Assembly (NCBI RefSeq): GCF_021654135.1
Contig: NZ_JAKGSD010000008.1
Span: 1 to 64,000, forward strand
Reading direction: 5' to 3'
DNA length: 64,000 bases
Source of the DNA: Amycolatopsis tucumanensis
GTDB lineage: Bacteria; Actinomycetota; Actinomycetes; Mycobacteriales; Pseudonocardiaceae
Shown here: piece by piece, positions 8,379 to 17,689 of the stretch
How the letters are laid out: each line of letters starts with the position of its first letter
How positions within the stretch are numbered: the first letter of the stretch is position 1
Position numbers and translations under genes: made by a program
The notes under the pieces: model-generated
Told to the model about the DNA's origin: nothing
Databases searched by the model: none
The model's input: only the letters and a program-made list of their open reading frames with translations

Positions 8379-9158
8379 GTGCAACGATCCGCGGTCCGAC
8401 CAAGTCCTGTCTTCTTCGGCATTCTCGCACTCACCGTAGTGGGTGGCCTACTGGCCGCGTTCGGTGACGCGAGCACACTGCTCACTTCCGACCAAGACCC
8501 GATGGTGGTAGCCGGCGTCTTCATCCTCGTGATCGCCGGCTGGGTGCTCTCACTCACGCTGCACGAGTTCGGGCACGCCTTCGTCGCCTTCAAGGGCGGC
8601 GACTACGAGGTGGCCTCCAAGGGCTACCTGTCGATGGACGTCCGGCACTACACCGATCCGGTGCTGTCGATCGTGCTGCCGCTCGTCTTCCTGCTCATCG
8701 GCGGCATCCCGCTGCCCGGTGGCGCGGTGTGGATCAACCGCTGGGCGCTGCGCACCCGCGGCGTCGCGTCCTGGGTGTCGCTCGCCGGGCCGCTGTCCAA
8801 CCTGCTGATCGGCATCGTGCTGACCGTGGTCGTGATGCTGGTGCCGATGCCGATCGGCCTGCTGGCGGGCCTGTCGTTCCTGGCGCTGCTGCAGATCGCG
8901 ACGTTCGTGCTGAACATCCTGCCGGTGCCCGGGCTCGACGGCTACGGCGCGATCGAGCCGTACCTGTCACCGGAGGCGCGCGAGTTCGGCGCGAAGGCGC
9001 GGCCGTGGGCGCCGCTGGTCCTGTTCGCCCTGCTGTTCGCGGTGCCCGCGGTCGGCGACGCGTTCTGGGACCTGGTCACGTTCATCTACGGAGCGGTCGG
9101 CGGCGACGACGTCGCGGCGGCGGTCGGCCAGTACACCTTCCTGTTCTGGCGCCACTGA
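8379..9158 (+). CDS. site-2 protease family (M50) membrane metallopeptidase
   Basis: A 259-residue polytopic protein of the S2P/M50 class, which cleaves substrates within the membrane, often anti-sigma factors. The zinc site is intact: HEFGH at residues 62-66 within a hydrophobic helix, and the third ligand in LNILPVPGLDGYGA around residue 184. There is no PDZ domain, as in the compact bacterial subfamily. The start is GTG 8379. It is divergent from whiB2 and its substrate is unknown. An anti-sigma-like gene occurs at 56523, but nothing links the two. Confidence 0.85.
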   Translation: MQRSAVRPSPVFFGILALTVVGGLLAAFGDASTLLTSDQDPMVVAGVFILVIAGWVLSLTLHEFGHAFVAFKGGDYEVASKGYLSMDVRHYTDPVLSIVLPLVFLLIGGIPLPGGAVWINRWALRTRGVASWVSLAGPLSNLLIGIVLTVVVMLVPMPIGLLAGLSFLALLQIATFVLNILPVPGLDGYGAIEPYLSPEAREFGAKARPWAPLVLFALLFAVPAVGDAFWDLVTFIYGAVGGDDVAAAVGQYTFLFWRH

Positions 9159-9161
9159 GGT

Positions 9162-9872
9162 TCAGGCCGCGCGGGCGAGCCACTCGTCCGCGCGGCGCAC
9201 GACCCGCTTCAGCCCGCTGCGCTCGCCGAGGTAGTCGCCGACCAGGCCGACCACCGGCAGCATCCCGACGGCCCGGTGGTAGAACCGGCCGTGCGGCCGC
9301 TTCTCCAGCTCGTCGGTGATGGCCAGCAGCGAGCGGCCCATGCGCCACAGCGTCTTGCCCGCCGACTTCAGCGTGATGCGGCGCGGCCGGTGCTCGGCCT
9401 GGGAGAACTCGCCGGCCAGCTTCGCGGTCTCGGCGTCCTCGTCGGCGGCGTCGAACTCCTCGTTCTTGCCCGCGGCGAGCGCCGGGTCGATGTCGCGCTG
9501 GAAGAGCACCCAGGCGACCAGCCGGACCTTCTCGCCGACGTCGCGGACGCCGTACTCCTCCGCGATGGCGGTCAGCAGCAGCGCCTGCGCGGCCGTGCCC
9601 AGCGCGTCCTGCACCGGCAGCCGGTCGGCGAGCGCGCCGCCGAGGCCGGGGATCGAGGTGACCAGAGACGTCAGCCTGCCGAGGCGGTTGACCCACCAGT
9701 CGATGTGGCCGTCGCGGTCGGTCGCCTCCCACGCGGCCGAACCGGGCACCCGCACCGAAGCCAGGCCCTCCAGCCGTCCCGGCGTGCGGAGCGCGTGCAG
9801 CACCGGGCCGGACGCGCGCACGACCGGGCGCAGCACGCCGACGACCTGACGATCGGAAATCGCTTCACCCAC
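9162..9872 (-). CDS. conserved actinobacterial protein of unknown function
   Basis: I do not recognise a named family with certainty. The 236-residue protein is soluble-looking and alpha-helical. It has a Gly-rich segment SIPGLGGALADRLPVQDALGTAAQALLLTAIAEEYG (about residues 74-109) faintly reminiscent of EcsC-like proteins, and a C-terminal VGMLPVVGLVGDYLGERSG turn. It starts at GTG 9872, overlapping the stop of the membrane protein at 9865 by 8 bp. It is therefore the last gene of the mshB operon and translationally coupled. A role connected with mycothiol is suggested only by context. Confidence 0.6.
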   Translation of the reverse strand: MGEAISDRQVVGVLRPVVRASGPVLHALRTPGRLEGLASVRVPGSAAWEATDRDGHIDWWVNRLGRLTSLVTSIPGLGGALADRLPVQDALGTAAQALLLTAIAEEYGVRDVGEKVRLVAWVLFQRDIDPALAAGKNEEFDAADEDAETAKLAGEFSQAEHRPRRITLKSAGKTLWRMGRSLLAITDELEKRPHGRFYHRAVGMLPVVGLVGDYLGERSGLKRVVRRADEWLARAA

Positions 9873-10236
9873 GGCTGGCAGCACCCTTCTTCGGCGGTAC
9901 GGCGAGCGCGCCACCGAGGCTCATGGCCGCCGGCAGTGCCCCGCCGGCGATGAGCAGCAACGCTCGCCAGTCCTGCAGCAGCACGAGATCCCCGCCGGGC
10001 CCGAACAGCCCGACGATCACTATGACCAGTACCCACGCGACGAGCGGCGCAAACGCCGCCCGCGGCGCCACCAGCCGCCCGGCCAGCCGCACGAGCAGCG
10101 GGGTGGTGAGCGCCGCGACGAGCACGGTCACCGGGAACGGGATGGTCCCGCCGACGTACAGCGGCAGGAAGAACAACTCGAGCACCGCCAGCAGCGCCGC
10201 GTCGAGCACCAGCAGCACCAGCAGCAGCCTGGACAC
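9865..10236 (-). CDS. small four-helix membrane protein downstream of mshB (Rv1171-like)
   Basis: The 123-residue protein consists almost wholly of four hydrophobic helices (LLLVLLVLDAALLAVLELFF, PVTVLVAALTTPLLVRL, FAPLVAWVLVIVIVGLF, ALLLIAGGALPAAMSLGGAL) and ends in a short KK-containing tail. It begins directly after the mshB stop codon and overlaps the next gene, so all three genes appear to be one transcript. A small hydrophobic protein in this place is also found next to mshB in M. tuberculosis (Rv1171). Function is unknown. Confidence 0.7.
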   Translation of the reverse strand: MSRLLLVLLVLDAALLAVLELFFLPLYVGGTIPFPVTVLVAALTTPLLVRLAGRLVAPRAAFAPLVAWVLVIVIVGLFGPGGDLVLLQDWRALLLIAGGALPAAMSLGGALAVPPKKGAASRG

Positions 10237-11067
10237 CTACAGCCCTCCGAACAGGTCGCGCTCCGCGCCCTCCGCCGGGCCGCGCACGAGTACATAGTGC
10301 TCGACCTCGTCGATGGGCTGCGCGATGCCGTTGGACAACGCGAACGCCGGGGGCCGCACGCTGATCTGCGTCTCGTGGGCGGCCAGCGCCGCGATCTTGG
10401 CGTCGAGGTGGTCGCGCACGTCGATCGCGGTGGTGATCTCCTCGTCCGGGGTGACCGGGAGCTCGCCGTCGGCTGGCAGCCGCCACGGCAGGCCCGGCTC
10501 CTCGCGCAGGCGCGCCACCCCGCGGGCGAGCGCGTCGCGGGACGCGGCGATGTGGAAGACCCGCCGCACGTAGGGGGCATCCTCGACGGCGAGCATGGTT
10601 ACAGCGTGTGCCCGGATGTGGTCCGGGTGCCCATACCCACCGAAGTCGTTGTAGGTCACCACCACATGGGGCCGCGTCTCGTCCAGAACGGCCCGCAACT
10701 GGGCGGCCTGCTCATGTGGATCTCCTCCGGAAAACGCCCGCGGGTGGTCGGCCGAGGGCGTGCCCGCCATGCCCGAATCACGCCAGCGCCCGATACCTCC
10801 CAGATAACACTGACGGGTCAACCCGAGCGCCCGGACGGCGGAGGCCAGTTCCCCCGCTCGGTAGCCCCCGAGCTGGTCCGCCGCCCACGCCCCGAGCTGG
10901 TCGAGCGCTTTGGGGATGATCTCCCCCTCCTCGCCGAGTGTGCAGGTCACGAGGGTCGTTTCGACCCCTTCGGCGGCGTAGCGGGCGATGGTCCCGCCGG
11001 TGGTGATGCTCTCGTCGTCGGGGTGGGCGTGGACGAGCAGGAGCCTGCGTGCGGAGGTAGCGGTCAC
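10237..11067 (-). CDS. mshB: N-acetyl-1-D-myo-inositol-2-amino-2-deoxy-glucopyranoside deacetylase
   Basis: MshB removes the acetyl group from GlcNAc-inositol in mycothiol synthesis. The 276-residue enzyme carries the PIG-L/LmbE zinc motifs AHPDDE (residues 14-19) and GHPDHIRAHAV (about 149-159), and the IGRWRDSGMAGTP signature shared by MshB and the amidase Mca. Length and the following small membrane gene favour MshB over Mca. The start is GTG 11067. It heads a three-gene operon. The 384 bp upstream separate it from the divergent peptide transporter. Confidence 0.92.
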   Translation of the reverse strand: MTATSARRLLLVHAHPDDESITTGGTIARYAAEGVETTLVTCTLGEEGEIIPKALDQLGAWAADQLGGYRAGELASAVRALGLTRQCYLGGIGRWRDSGMAGTPSADHPRAFSGGDPHEQAAQLRAVLDETRPHVVVTYNDFGGYGHPDHIRAHAVTMLAVEDAPYVRRVFHIAASRDALARGVARLREEPGLPWRLPADGELPVTPDEEITTAIDVRDHLDAKIAALAAHETQISVRPPAFALSNGIAQPIDEVEHYVLVRGPAEGAERDLFGGL

Positions 11068-11451
11068 GACTTCAGGTTAATTAGAAGATTGTGTGGCGTT
11101 CCTGTCACAGGCGTATGACTAGTCCTTTCGTGGGGTCCACAAAGTGGGACGCGTCGGTTATTCTCCCCCGAGCTACGCACCGCGCCGTAGCAGGGGAAAT
11201 CCAAGAAGGGGTGCCCGTGCACCGAGATCCGGTGGGCAGGACCGGCGGCCACGAACGGCGACACTCGTCCCCCGTTCGAGTGAGGGACCGCGCGTCACTG
11301 TTCCATCACAATCTCACGCTGAGTGGCCGTCTCGGCTGTTCCGCTGCCTAGGTTGCACGACTACGGTGGGCAAACTCGATCACCTCGACAGTTCGCCGCC
11401 ACAGGACGAGGCCGCCTCGCTACCCACGACGGCGTCGAGCAAGGAGAATGA
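11068..11451. other. divergent intergenic region between mshB and the ABC importer
   Basis: No convincing gene lies in these 384 bp. The stretch must hold the mshB promoter (an AT-rich patch with TTAATTAG at about 11086-11093) and the promoter for the binding-protein gene. I could not pick a confident -35/-10 pair for either. A clear ribosome site, AGGAG at 11442-11446, precedes the ATG at 11452. Confidence 0.5.
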
Positions 11452-13203
11452 ATGTTAGGGAAGACCAAGTCACGTGCCGCCAGAATCGGCGCGCTCGCCG
11501 CGACCGCCGCGCTGGTCCTCGCCGCGTGTGGCGGCGGCGGTGGTGACAACAGCGGTGTGCAGACCGGCCAGGCCTTCGCCGAGTGCGACGCCAACGCCAA
11601 CGCGTGCAACTCGGCCGCCGCTGACCAGCTGCAGGACGGCGGTGACGTCACCTTCGCGATCGAGAAGAACATCCCGAACTGGAACGTCACGTCCGGTGAG
11701 GGCAACGTCTTCGAGACCGGCATGGTGACCAAGGGCATCCTGCCCTACACCTTCTACACGACGCCGGACCTCAAGCCGACGCTGGCGACGGACTTCGTGA
11801 CCTCGGCCGACATCACCAGCACGAACCCGCAGACGGTGGTCTACAAGATCAACCCGAAGGCCGTGTGGTCCGACGGCACGCCGATCACGGCGGACGACTT
11901 CATCTACAACTGGAAGGTCCAGAACGGCAAGGACTGCCCGGACTGCGCCCCCGCCAGCACCTCCGGTTACGACCGGATCGCCTCGGTCGTGGGCTCGGAC
12001 GGCGGCAAGACGGTCACGGTGACCTTCACCGACCCGTTCACCGACTGGAAGGTCCTGTGGAGCTCGACCGGTGCGATGTACCCCGCGCACCTGGCCGCCC
12101 AGCACGGTGACCTGAACACCCCGGCCGGCCTGGCCGAGTCGTACAAGTGGTTCGGCGAGACCGTCCCGACCTGGTCCGGCGGTCCGTGGAAGATCGACAA
12201 CTTCCAGAACAACGTGTCGGTCACCATGGTGCCGAACCCCGCGTGGTGGGGCGCCAAGCCGAAGCTGTCGCGCGTGATCTTCCGGATCATCACCGACGCC
12301 TCGCAGGAGCCGACGGCCCTGCAGAACAACGAGGTCCAGGTCATCTACCCGCAGCCGCAGGTCGACCTGGTCAACCAGGTGCGCAACATCCCGAACGTGT
12401 CCTCCTACATCGGCCTCGGCCTGACCTGGGAGCACTTCGACTTCAACCTGAAGAACCCGGCGCTGGCCAACAAGGCGCTGCGCCAGGCGCTCTACACCGC
12501 GGTCGACGTCCAGGGCATCATCAACAAGACCGTCGGCCAGTTCACCGACAAGGTGAAGCCGCTGCAGAACCACAACTTCATGCCGGGCCAGGAGGGCTAC
12601 AAGGACGTCATCTCGTCCACCGGCCAGGGCACGGGTGACATCAACAAGGCGAAGCAGATCCTCACCGAGGCCGGCTACAAGCTGCAGGGCGACCAGCTGA
12701 TCGACCCGAGCGGCGCGGCGGTGCCGACCCTGCGGATGCGCTACACCGTGGGCAACCAGATCCGCCAGAACGAGTGCGAGCTGTTCCAGCAGGCCGCCAG
12801 CCAGCTGGGCGTCAAGGTGGACATCATCCCCACCGACGACCTCGGTGACACCACCAGCAACGGTGACTTCGACATCATCGTGTTCGCGTGGGTCGCCTCG
12901 CCGTTCCCGTTCTCCGGTGCTCAGCAGAACTGGACCACCGGTTCGGAGAGCAACTACGGCGAGTACTCCAACCCGCAGGTCGACAACCTGATCGCGCAGG
13001 CCAACGCCGAGACCGACCAGGCCAAGGCGGCGGAGCTGCTCAACCAGGCCGACCAGATCATGGCCGACGACGCGTACGTGCTTCCGCTGTACCAGAAGCC
13101 GACCTTCATCGCGTCGTACGACAACATCGCCAACATCCGCAACAACTCGACCCTCGACGGGCCGGTCTACAACATGCAGGAATGGGGCATCCGGAAGGGC
13201 TGA
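11452..13203 (+). CDS. ABC importer substrate-binding lipoprotein, family 5 (peptide/nickel type)
   Basis: The 583-residue secreted lipoprotein begins with a basic n-region and a lipobox ending at Cys26 (LVLAAC), followed by a Gly-rich linker. The body is a DppA/OppA-class binding protein: the VWSDGTPITADDFIYNW signature near residue 145 and the long two-lobed fold. AGGAG lies 5 nt before the ATG. It is the first gene of a five-gene set with two permeases and two ATPases, so it is expected to capture oligopeptides or a similar ligand at the cell surface. Ligand specificity cannot be read from sequence. Codon usage is strongly C/G-ending, consistent with high expression. Confidence 0.92.
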   Translation: MLGKTKSRAARIGALAATAALVLAACGGGGGDNSGVQTGQAFAECDANANACNSAAADQLQDGGDVTFAIEKNIPNWNVTSGEGNVFETGMVTKGILPYTFYTTPDLKPTLATDFVTSADITSTNPQTVVYKINPKAVWSDGTPITADDFIYNWKVQNGKDCPDCAPASTSGYDRIASVVGSDGGKTVTVTFTDPFTDWKVLWSSTGAMYPAHLAAQHGDLNTPAGLAESYKWFGETVPTWSGGPWKIDNFQNNVSVTMVPNPAWWGAKPKLSRVIFRIITDASQEPTALQNNEVQVIYPQPQVDLVNQVRNIPNVSSYIGLGLTWEHFDFNLKNPALANKALRQALYTAVDVQGIINKTVGQFTDKVKPLQNHNFMPGQEGYKDVISSTGQGTGDINKAKQILTEAGYKLQGDQLIDPSGAAVPTLRMRYTVGNQIRQNECELFQQAASQLGVKVDIIPTDDLGDTTSNGDFDIIVFAWVASPFPFSGAQQNWTTGSESNYGEYSNPQVDNLIAQANAETDQAKAAELLNQADQIMADDAYVLPLYQKPTFIASYDNIANIRNNSTLDGPVYNMQEWGIRKG

Positions 13204-13238
13204 CCCCCTGACCGGAGTACATTACTGAGAAGTAATTC

Positions 13239-13273
13239 GGTGGGGGAGACCGGCGACGCCGGTCTCCCCCACC
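13239..13273 (+). terminator. 16-bp perfect hairpin between binding protein and permease genes
   Basis: Arms at 13239-13254 and 13258-13273 are perfectly complementary around the loop GAC. There is no T-run. Placed 36 bp after the binding-protein stop and 98 bp before the permease, it probably acts as a partial terminator or a 3' mRNA stabiliser. Either role would make the binding protein more abundant than the membrane parts. Confidence 0.75.
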
Positions 13274-13370
13274 CCCTAACCGCACAAAACCACCACAACT
13301 AGACAGGTCGCGCCGCCCGGTTCCGCCGTCACGAGCGGCGTGCTGGTCGAACTTCAGCAGGAAGACCTCC

Positions 13371-14351
13371 ATGCTCGCCTTCGCATTGCGCCGGCTGCTC
13401 GTGTCGGTGCCGATCCTCATCTTGTCGACGTTCGTCGTCTTCGTGATGGTGTCGCTGTCGGCCAACCCGCTCAGCAACCTCATCACCCGAAATCCGCCAC
13501 CGCCACCACAGACCATCGCCGCCGAGACCCACCGGCTGCACCTGGACCAGCCGCTGATGGAGCGGTACTGGAACTGGATCACCGGCATCTTCCGCGGCGA
13601 CTTCGGCCCGTCCGTCAACTCGACGATGGACATCGGCTCCGAGGTCATCTCCCGCTTCGGCGTCACGTTCCGCCTGATCTTCCTCGCGATGGTCATCGCG
13701 TTGATCCTGGCGATCGTCGTCGGCGCCGTCAGCGCCGTGAAGCAGTACTCCAAGCTGGACTACACGGCCACCTTCTTCGGCTTCCTCTTCCTGTCGATGC
13801 CCGCGTTCTGGCTCGCGGTGCTCCTGAAGCAGGCCGGCATCAACATCAACAACGCCGTCGGCGACCAGGTCTTCTACACGATCGGCGCGAGTTCGATCTA
13901 CGTGAAGGGCGGCTTCTGGGCCCACTTCACGGACGTGCTGGGGCACATGATCCTGCCGACCATCTCGCTGGCGCTGATCTCCTACGCCTCCTGGAGCCGC
14001 TTCCAGCGCGGGTCGATGCTCGAGGTGCTCAACAGCGACTACGTGCGGCTCGCCCGCGCCAAGGGCCTGTCCCGCGGCGTCGTGATGCGGCGGCACGCGC
14101 TGCGCAACGCCCTCATCCCGCTGACCACCGTCACCGCGCTGGACCTCGCGTCCATCATCTCCGGCGCCGTCGTGACCGAGAAGGTGTTCCAGTGGCAGGG
14201 CGCGGGCACCTTCCTGCTCGACGCCATCGCCCAGAGCGACGTCTACGCCGTCGAGGCCTGGCTGCTGATCTCGGCGACCTTCGTCATCCTGTTCAACCTT
14301 GTCGCCGACCTGCTGTACGGCGTGCTCGACCCGAGGATCCGCCATGCCTGA
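13371..14351 (+). CDS. ABC importer permease, DppB type
   Basis: The 326-residue inner-membrane subunit starts with the typical MLAFALRRLLVSVPILILSTFVVFVMV helix and contains the EAA loop that docks the ATPase (DYVRLARAKGLSRGVVMRRHALRNALIPL, about residues 223-251). Six transmembrane helices can be placed. It forms the translocation path with the next gene product, whose start overlaps the stop of this gene by 8 bp. Substrate class follows the binding protein, peptide or nickel family. Confidence 0.92.
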   Translation: MLAFALRRLLVSVPILILSTFVVFVMVSLSANPLSNLITRNPPPPPQTIAAETHRLHLDQPLMERYWNWITGIFRGDFGPSVNSTMDIGSEVISRFGVTFRLIFLAMVIALILAIVVGAVSAVKQYSKLDYTATFFGFLFLSMPAFWLAVLLKQAGININNAVGDQVFYTIGASSIYVKGGFWAHFTDVLGHMILPTISLALISYASWSRFQRGSMLEVLNSDYVRLARAKGLSRGVVMRRHALRNALIPLTTVTALDLASIISGAVVTEKVFQWQGAGTFLLDAIAQSDVYAVEAWLLISATFVILFNLVADLLYGVLDPRIRHA

Positions 14352-15282
14352 GCCTTCGACCACCGAAACCACCGCGACGGCCCAGCTGCAGGACAGCCCC
14401 AAGGGCACCGTCGAGCGCGAGTTCACCGTCCAGGAGCGCGGCCAGTTCCAGCTGGTCCTGCGCCGCTTCATGCAGCACCGGCTGGCCGTGGCCAGCCTGA
14501 TCCTGCTGATCGTGATCGTGCTGCTGGCCTACGTCGGCGGCTGGCTCTGGAAGTACGGGCCCGAGGACATCACGCCGGACAACTCCGAGGCGCCGTCGCT
14601 GGCGCACCCGTTCGGCACCGACGCGGTCGGCAAGGACATGCTGGCCCAGGTGCTCCGCGGCACCCAGATCTCGCTGCAGATCTCCGTGCTGGTCGCGATC
14701 TTCTCCACGGTCGTCGGCACGATCTGGGGCGCGGTCGCCGGCTACTACCGCGGCTGGATCGACACCGTCCTGATGCGCATCGCCGACCTCGTGCTGACCC
14801 TGCCGCTGCTGGCCGTCGCCGCCGTGCTCGGCCACAACGCGGGCGGCAGCTGGTGGCTGATCGCGGTCGTCATCGCCGGCCTGTACTGGGCCTACGTGTC
14901 CCGCGTCGCGCGCGGCGTGGTGCTGTCGCTGCGGGAGAAGGAGTTCATCGAGGCGGCCCGCGCGCTCGGCGCCGGTGACGGCCGGATCATCTTCCGGCAC
15001 CTGGTGCCCAACGCGCTCGGCTCGGTGATCGTGAACGCGACGATCCTGGTGTCCATCGGCATCCTGCTGGAGACCGCGCTGTCGTTCCTCGGCTTCGGCG
15101 TGCGGCCGCCGGACACCTCGCTCGGCCTGCTGGTGAGCAGCGCGCAGACGGCGGTCGACACCCGCCCGTGGCTGTTCTACTTCCCGGGCCTGTTCATCAT
15201 CCTGATCGCGCTGACGATCAACTTCATCGGGGACGGGCTCCGCGACGCGTTCGACCCCCAGCAGACGAAGGTGCGCGCATGA
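14344..15282 (+). CDS. ABC importer permease, DppC type
   Basis: The 312-residue second permease has a longer cytoplasmic N-terminus of about 45 residues before the first helix (LAVASLILLIVIVLLAYV). It has the DppC hallmark HPFGTDAVGKDMLAQVLRG and an EAA loop (EFIEAARALGAGDGRIIFRHLVPN). The ATG at 14344 overlaps the preceding gene by 8 bp. The open frame reaches further left, but only in DNA coding for DppB in another frame. The stop overlaps the following ATPase start as ATGA. Confidence 0.92.
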   Translation: MPEPSTTETTATAQLQDSPKGTVEREFTVQERGQFQLVLRRFMQHRLAVASLILLIVIVLLAYVGGWLWKYGPEDITPDNSEAPSLAHPFGTDAVGKDMLAQVLRGTQISLQISVLVAIFSTVVGTIWGAVAGYYRGWIDTVLMRIADLVLTLPLLAVAAVLGHNAGGSWWLIAVVIAGLYWAYVSRVARGVVLSLREKEFIEAARALGAGDGRIIFRHLVPNALGSVIVNATILVSIGILLETALSFLGFGVRPPDTSLGLLVSSAQTAVDTRPWLFYFPGLFIILIALTINFIGDGLRDAFDPQQTKVRA

Positions 15283-16360
15283 CCTCGTTCGACTCCCAGA
15301 CGACGGCCGACCCCGTCCTCTCGGTGGAGGACCTCACCGTCCAGTTCCCCAGCGACGACGGCCTGGTTCAGGCCGTCCGCGGTGTGAGCTACCAGCTCGG
15401 CCGCGGTGAGGTGCTGGGCGTCGTCGGTGAATCCGGTTCCGGCAAGTCGGTGACCTCGCTGGCGATCATGGGCCTGCTGCCCCGCTCGGCGCGCGTCAGG
15501 GGCACGATCAACTTCAAGGGCCGCAACCTGCTGGAGCTGTCCGAGAAGGAGATGACGCGGGTCCGCGGCAGCGGCATCGCGATGGTGTTCCAGGACCCGA
15601 TGACGTCGCTGAACCCGGTCTACCCGGTGGGCGACCAGATCGCCGAGGCCATCACCGCGCACCACGACGTGCGCAAGGACGTGGCCCGCAAGCAGGCCGT
15701 GGAGCTGCTGGACCTGGTGCGCATCCCGAACCCGCAGCAGCGGGCCACGGAGTACCCGCACCAGCTCTCCGGCGGTATGCGGCAGCGCGTGGTGATCGCG
15801 ATCGCGATCGCCAACCGGCCCGAGGTGATCATCGCCGACGAGCCGACGACCGCGCTGGACGTGACCGTGCAGGCGCAGGTGCTGGACGCGCTGCAGGCGG
15901 CGAAGCAGGAGACCGGCGCCGCGATGGTGCTGATCACCCACGACCTCGGCGTCATCGCCGGGCAGGCCGACCGGGTGCAGGTCATGTACGCGGGCAAGGT
16001 GGTCGAGGCCGGCACGGTCGACGACATCTTCTACACCCCGCGCATGCCCTACACGCTGGGCCTGCTCGGCAGCCTGCCGCGGCTGGACATCAAGACCGAC
16101 CGGCTCACCCCGATCGCGGGTTCGCCGCCCTCGGTGGTCAACATGCCGCCGGGCTGCCCGTTCAGCCCGCGCTGCCCGATGGCGCAGGACATCTGCGACC
16201 GGGAGGAGCCGGTGCTCGCGCCGACCACCGACGGTCTGCACAAGGCGGCCTGCCACTTCAGCGACGAGCTGGCCGGCCGCGAAGCCACTGATCTGTTCAA
16301 CCCCACCTCGGTCGACGACGTCGACGCGGTGGCCGCGGTGACCCCCGGGGAGAAGACCGA

Positions 16361-16364
<4 letters not shown>
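15279..16364 (+). CDS. ABC importer ATPase, DppD/OppD type
   Basis: The 361-residue ATPase contains Walker [10 protein letters not shown]-loop [11 protein letters not shown], signature LSGGMRQR, Walker B VIIADEP and the His-switch ITHDLG. The C-terminal extension has the Cys motif [14 protein letters not shown], which in this subfamily can carry an iron-sulfur or metal site. The ATG at 15279 overlaps the DppC stop (ATGA). It pairs with the next gene as a heterodimeric motor. Confidence 0.93.
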
Positions 16365-17413
<1,049 letters not shown>

Positions 17414-17490
17414 TTCTCAATCGCCGGCTTCGCTTCGCTTCGCTACGCCCCGATCGAGAGAGTCCCTCCCGAACCCGATCTTTCAGTGTT

Positions 17491-17552
17491 CGGTTGCCGA
17501 GACACCGCGTCAAGGCGGGAAAGCGTGCCTTGACCCGGTGGCTCGGCAACCG
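17491..17552. repeat. 62-nt imperfect inverted repeat in the convergent gap
   Basis: Outer arms CGGTTGCCGAG (17491-17501) and CTCGGCAACCG (17542-17552) match perfectly. Inside them CACCG pairs with CGGTG and GTCAAGGC with GCCTTGAC, leaving only single-base interruptions and a loop of about 10 nt. It lies 78 bp after the importer operon and may act as its terminator. Its length and imperfect layered form also resemble a small repeated palindromic element. Confidence 0.7.
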
Positions 17553-17647
17553 ATTTGGCTGGGGATCGGGTTGCGGGAGAGGGGTGGCTCGAAGGGGTTG
17601 GTGCGTGGCGTTGCCGGGTGGCGGTTGTGGTCTGTTTCGTGCGAGAA

Positions 17648-17677
17648 GAAGGCCCCCGGTTCCGCCCGGGGGCCTTC
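17648..17677 (-). terminator. terminator hairpin after lpqW
   Basis: Arms GAAGGCCCCCGG (17648-17659) and CCGGGGGCCTTC (17666-17677) flank a 6-nt loop. It sits 13 bp beyond the lpqW stop codon and can also serve the convergent importer operon. Confidence 0.75.
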
Positions 17678-17689
17678 GTCGTTGCGGGG

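Noticed and set aside
8214..8384. N-terminal extension of WhiB2 to 180 residues
   Set aside because: The added residues are not WhiB-like and would overlap the start of the divergent protease gene; the internal ATG gives a normal length.
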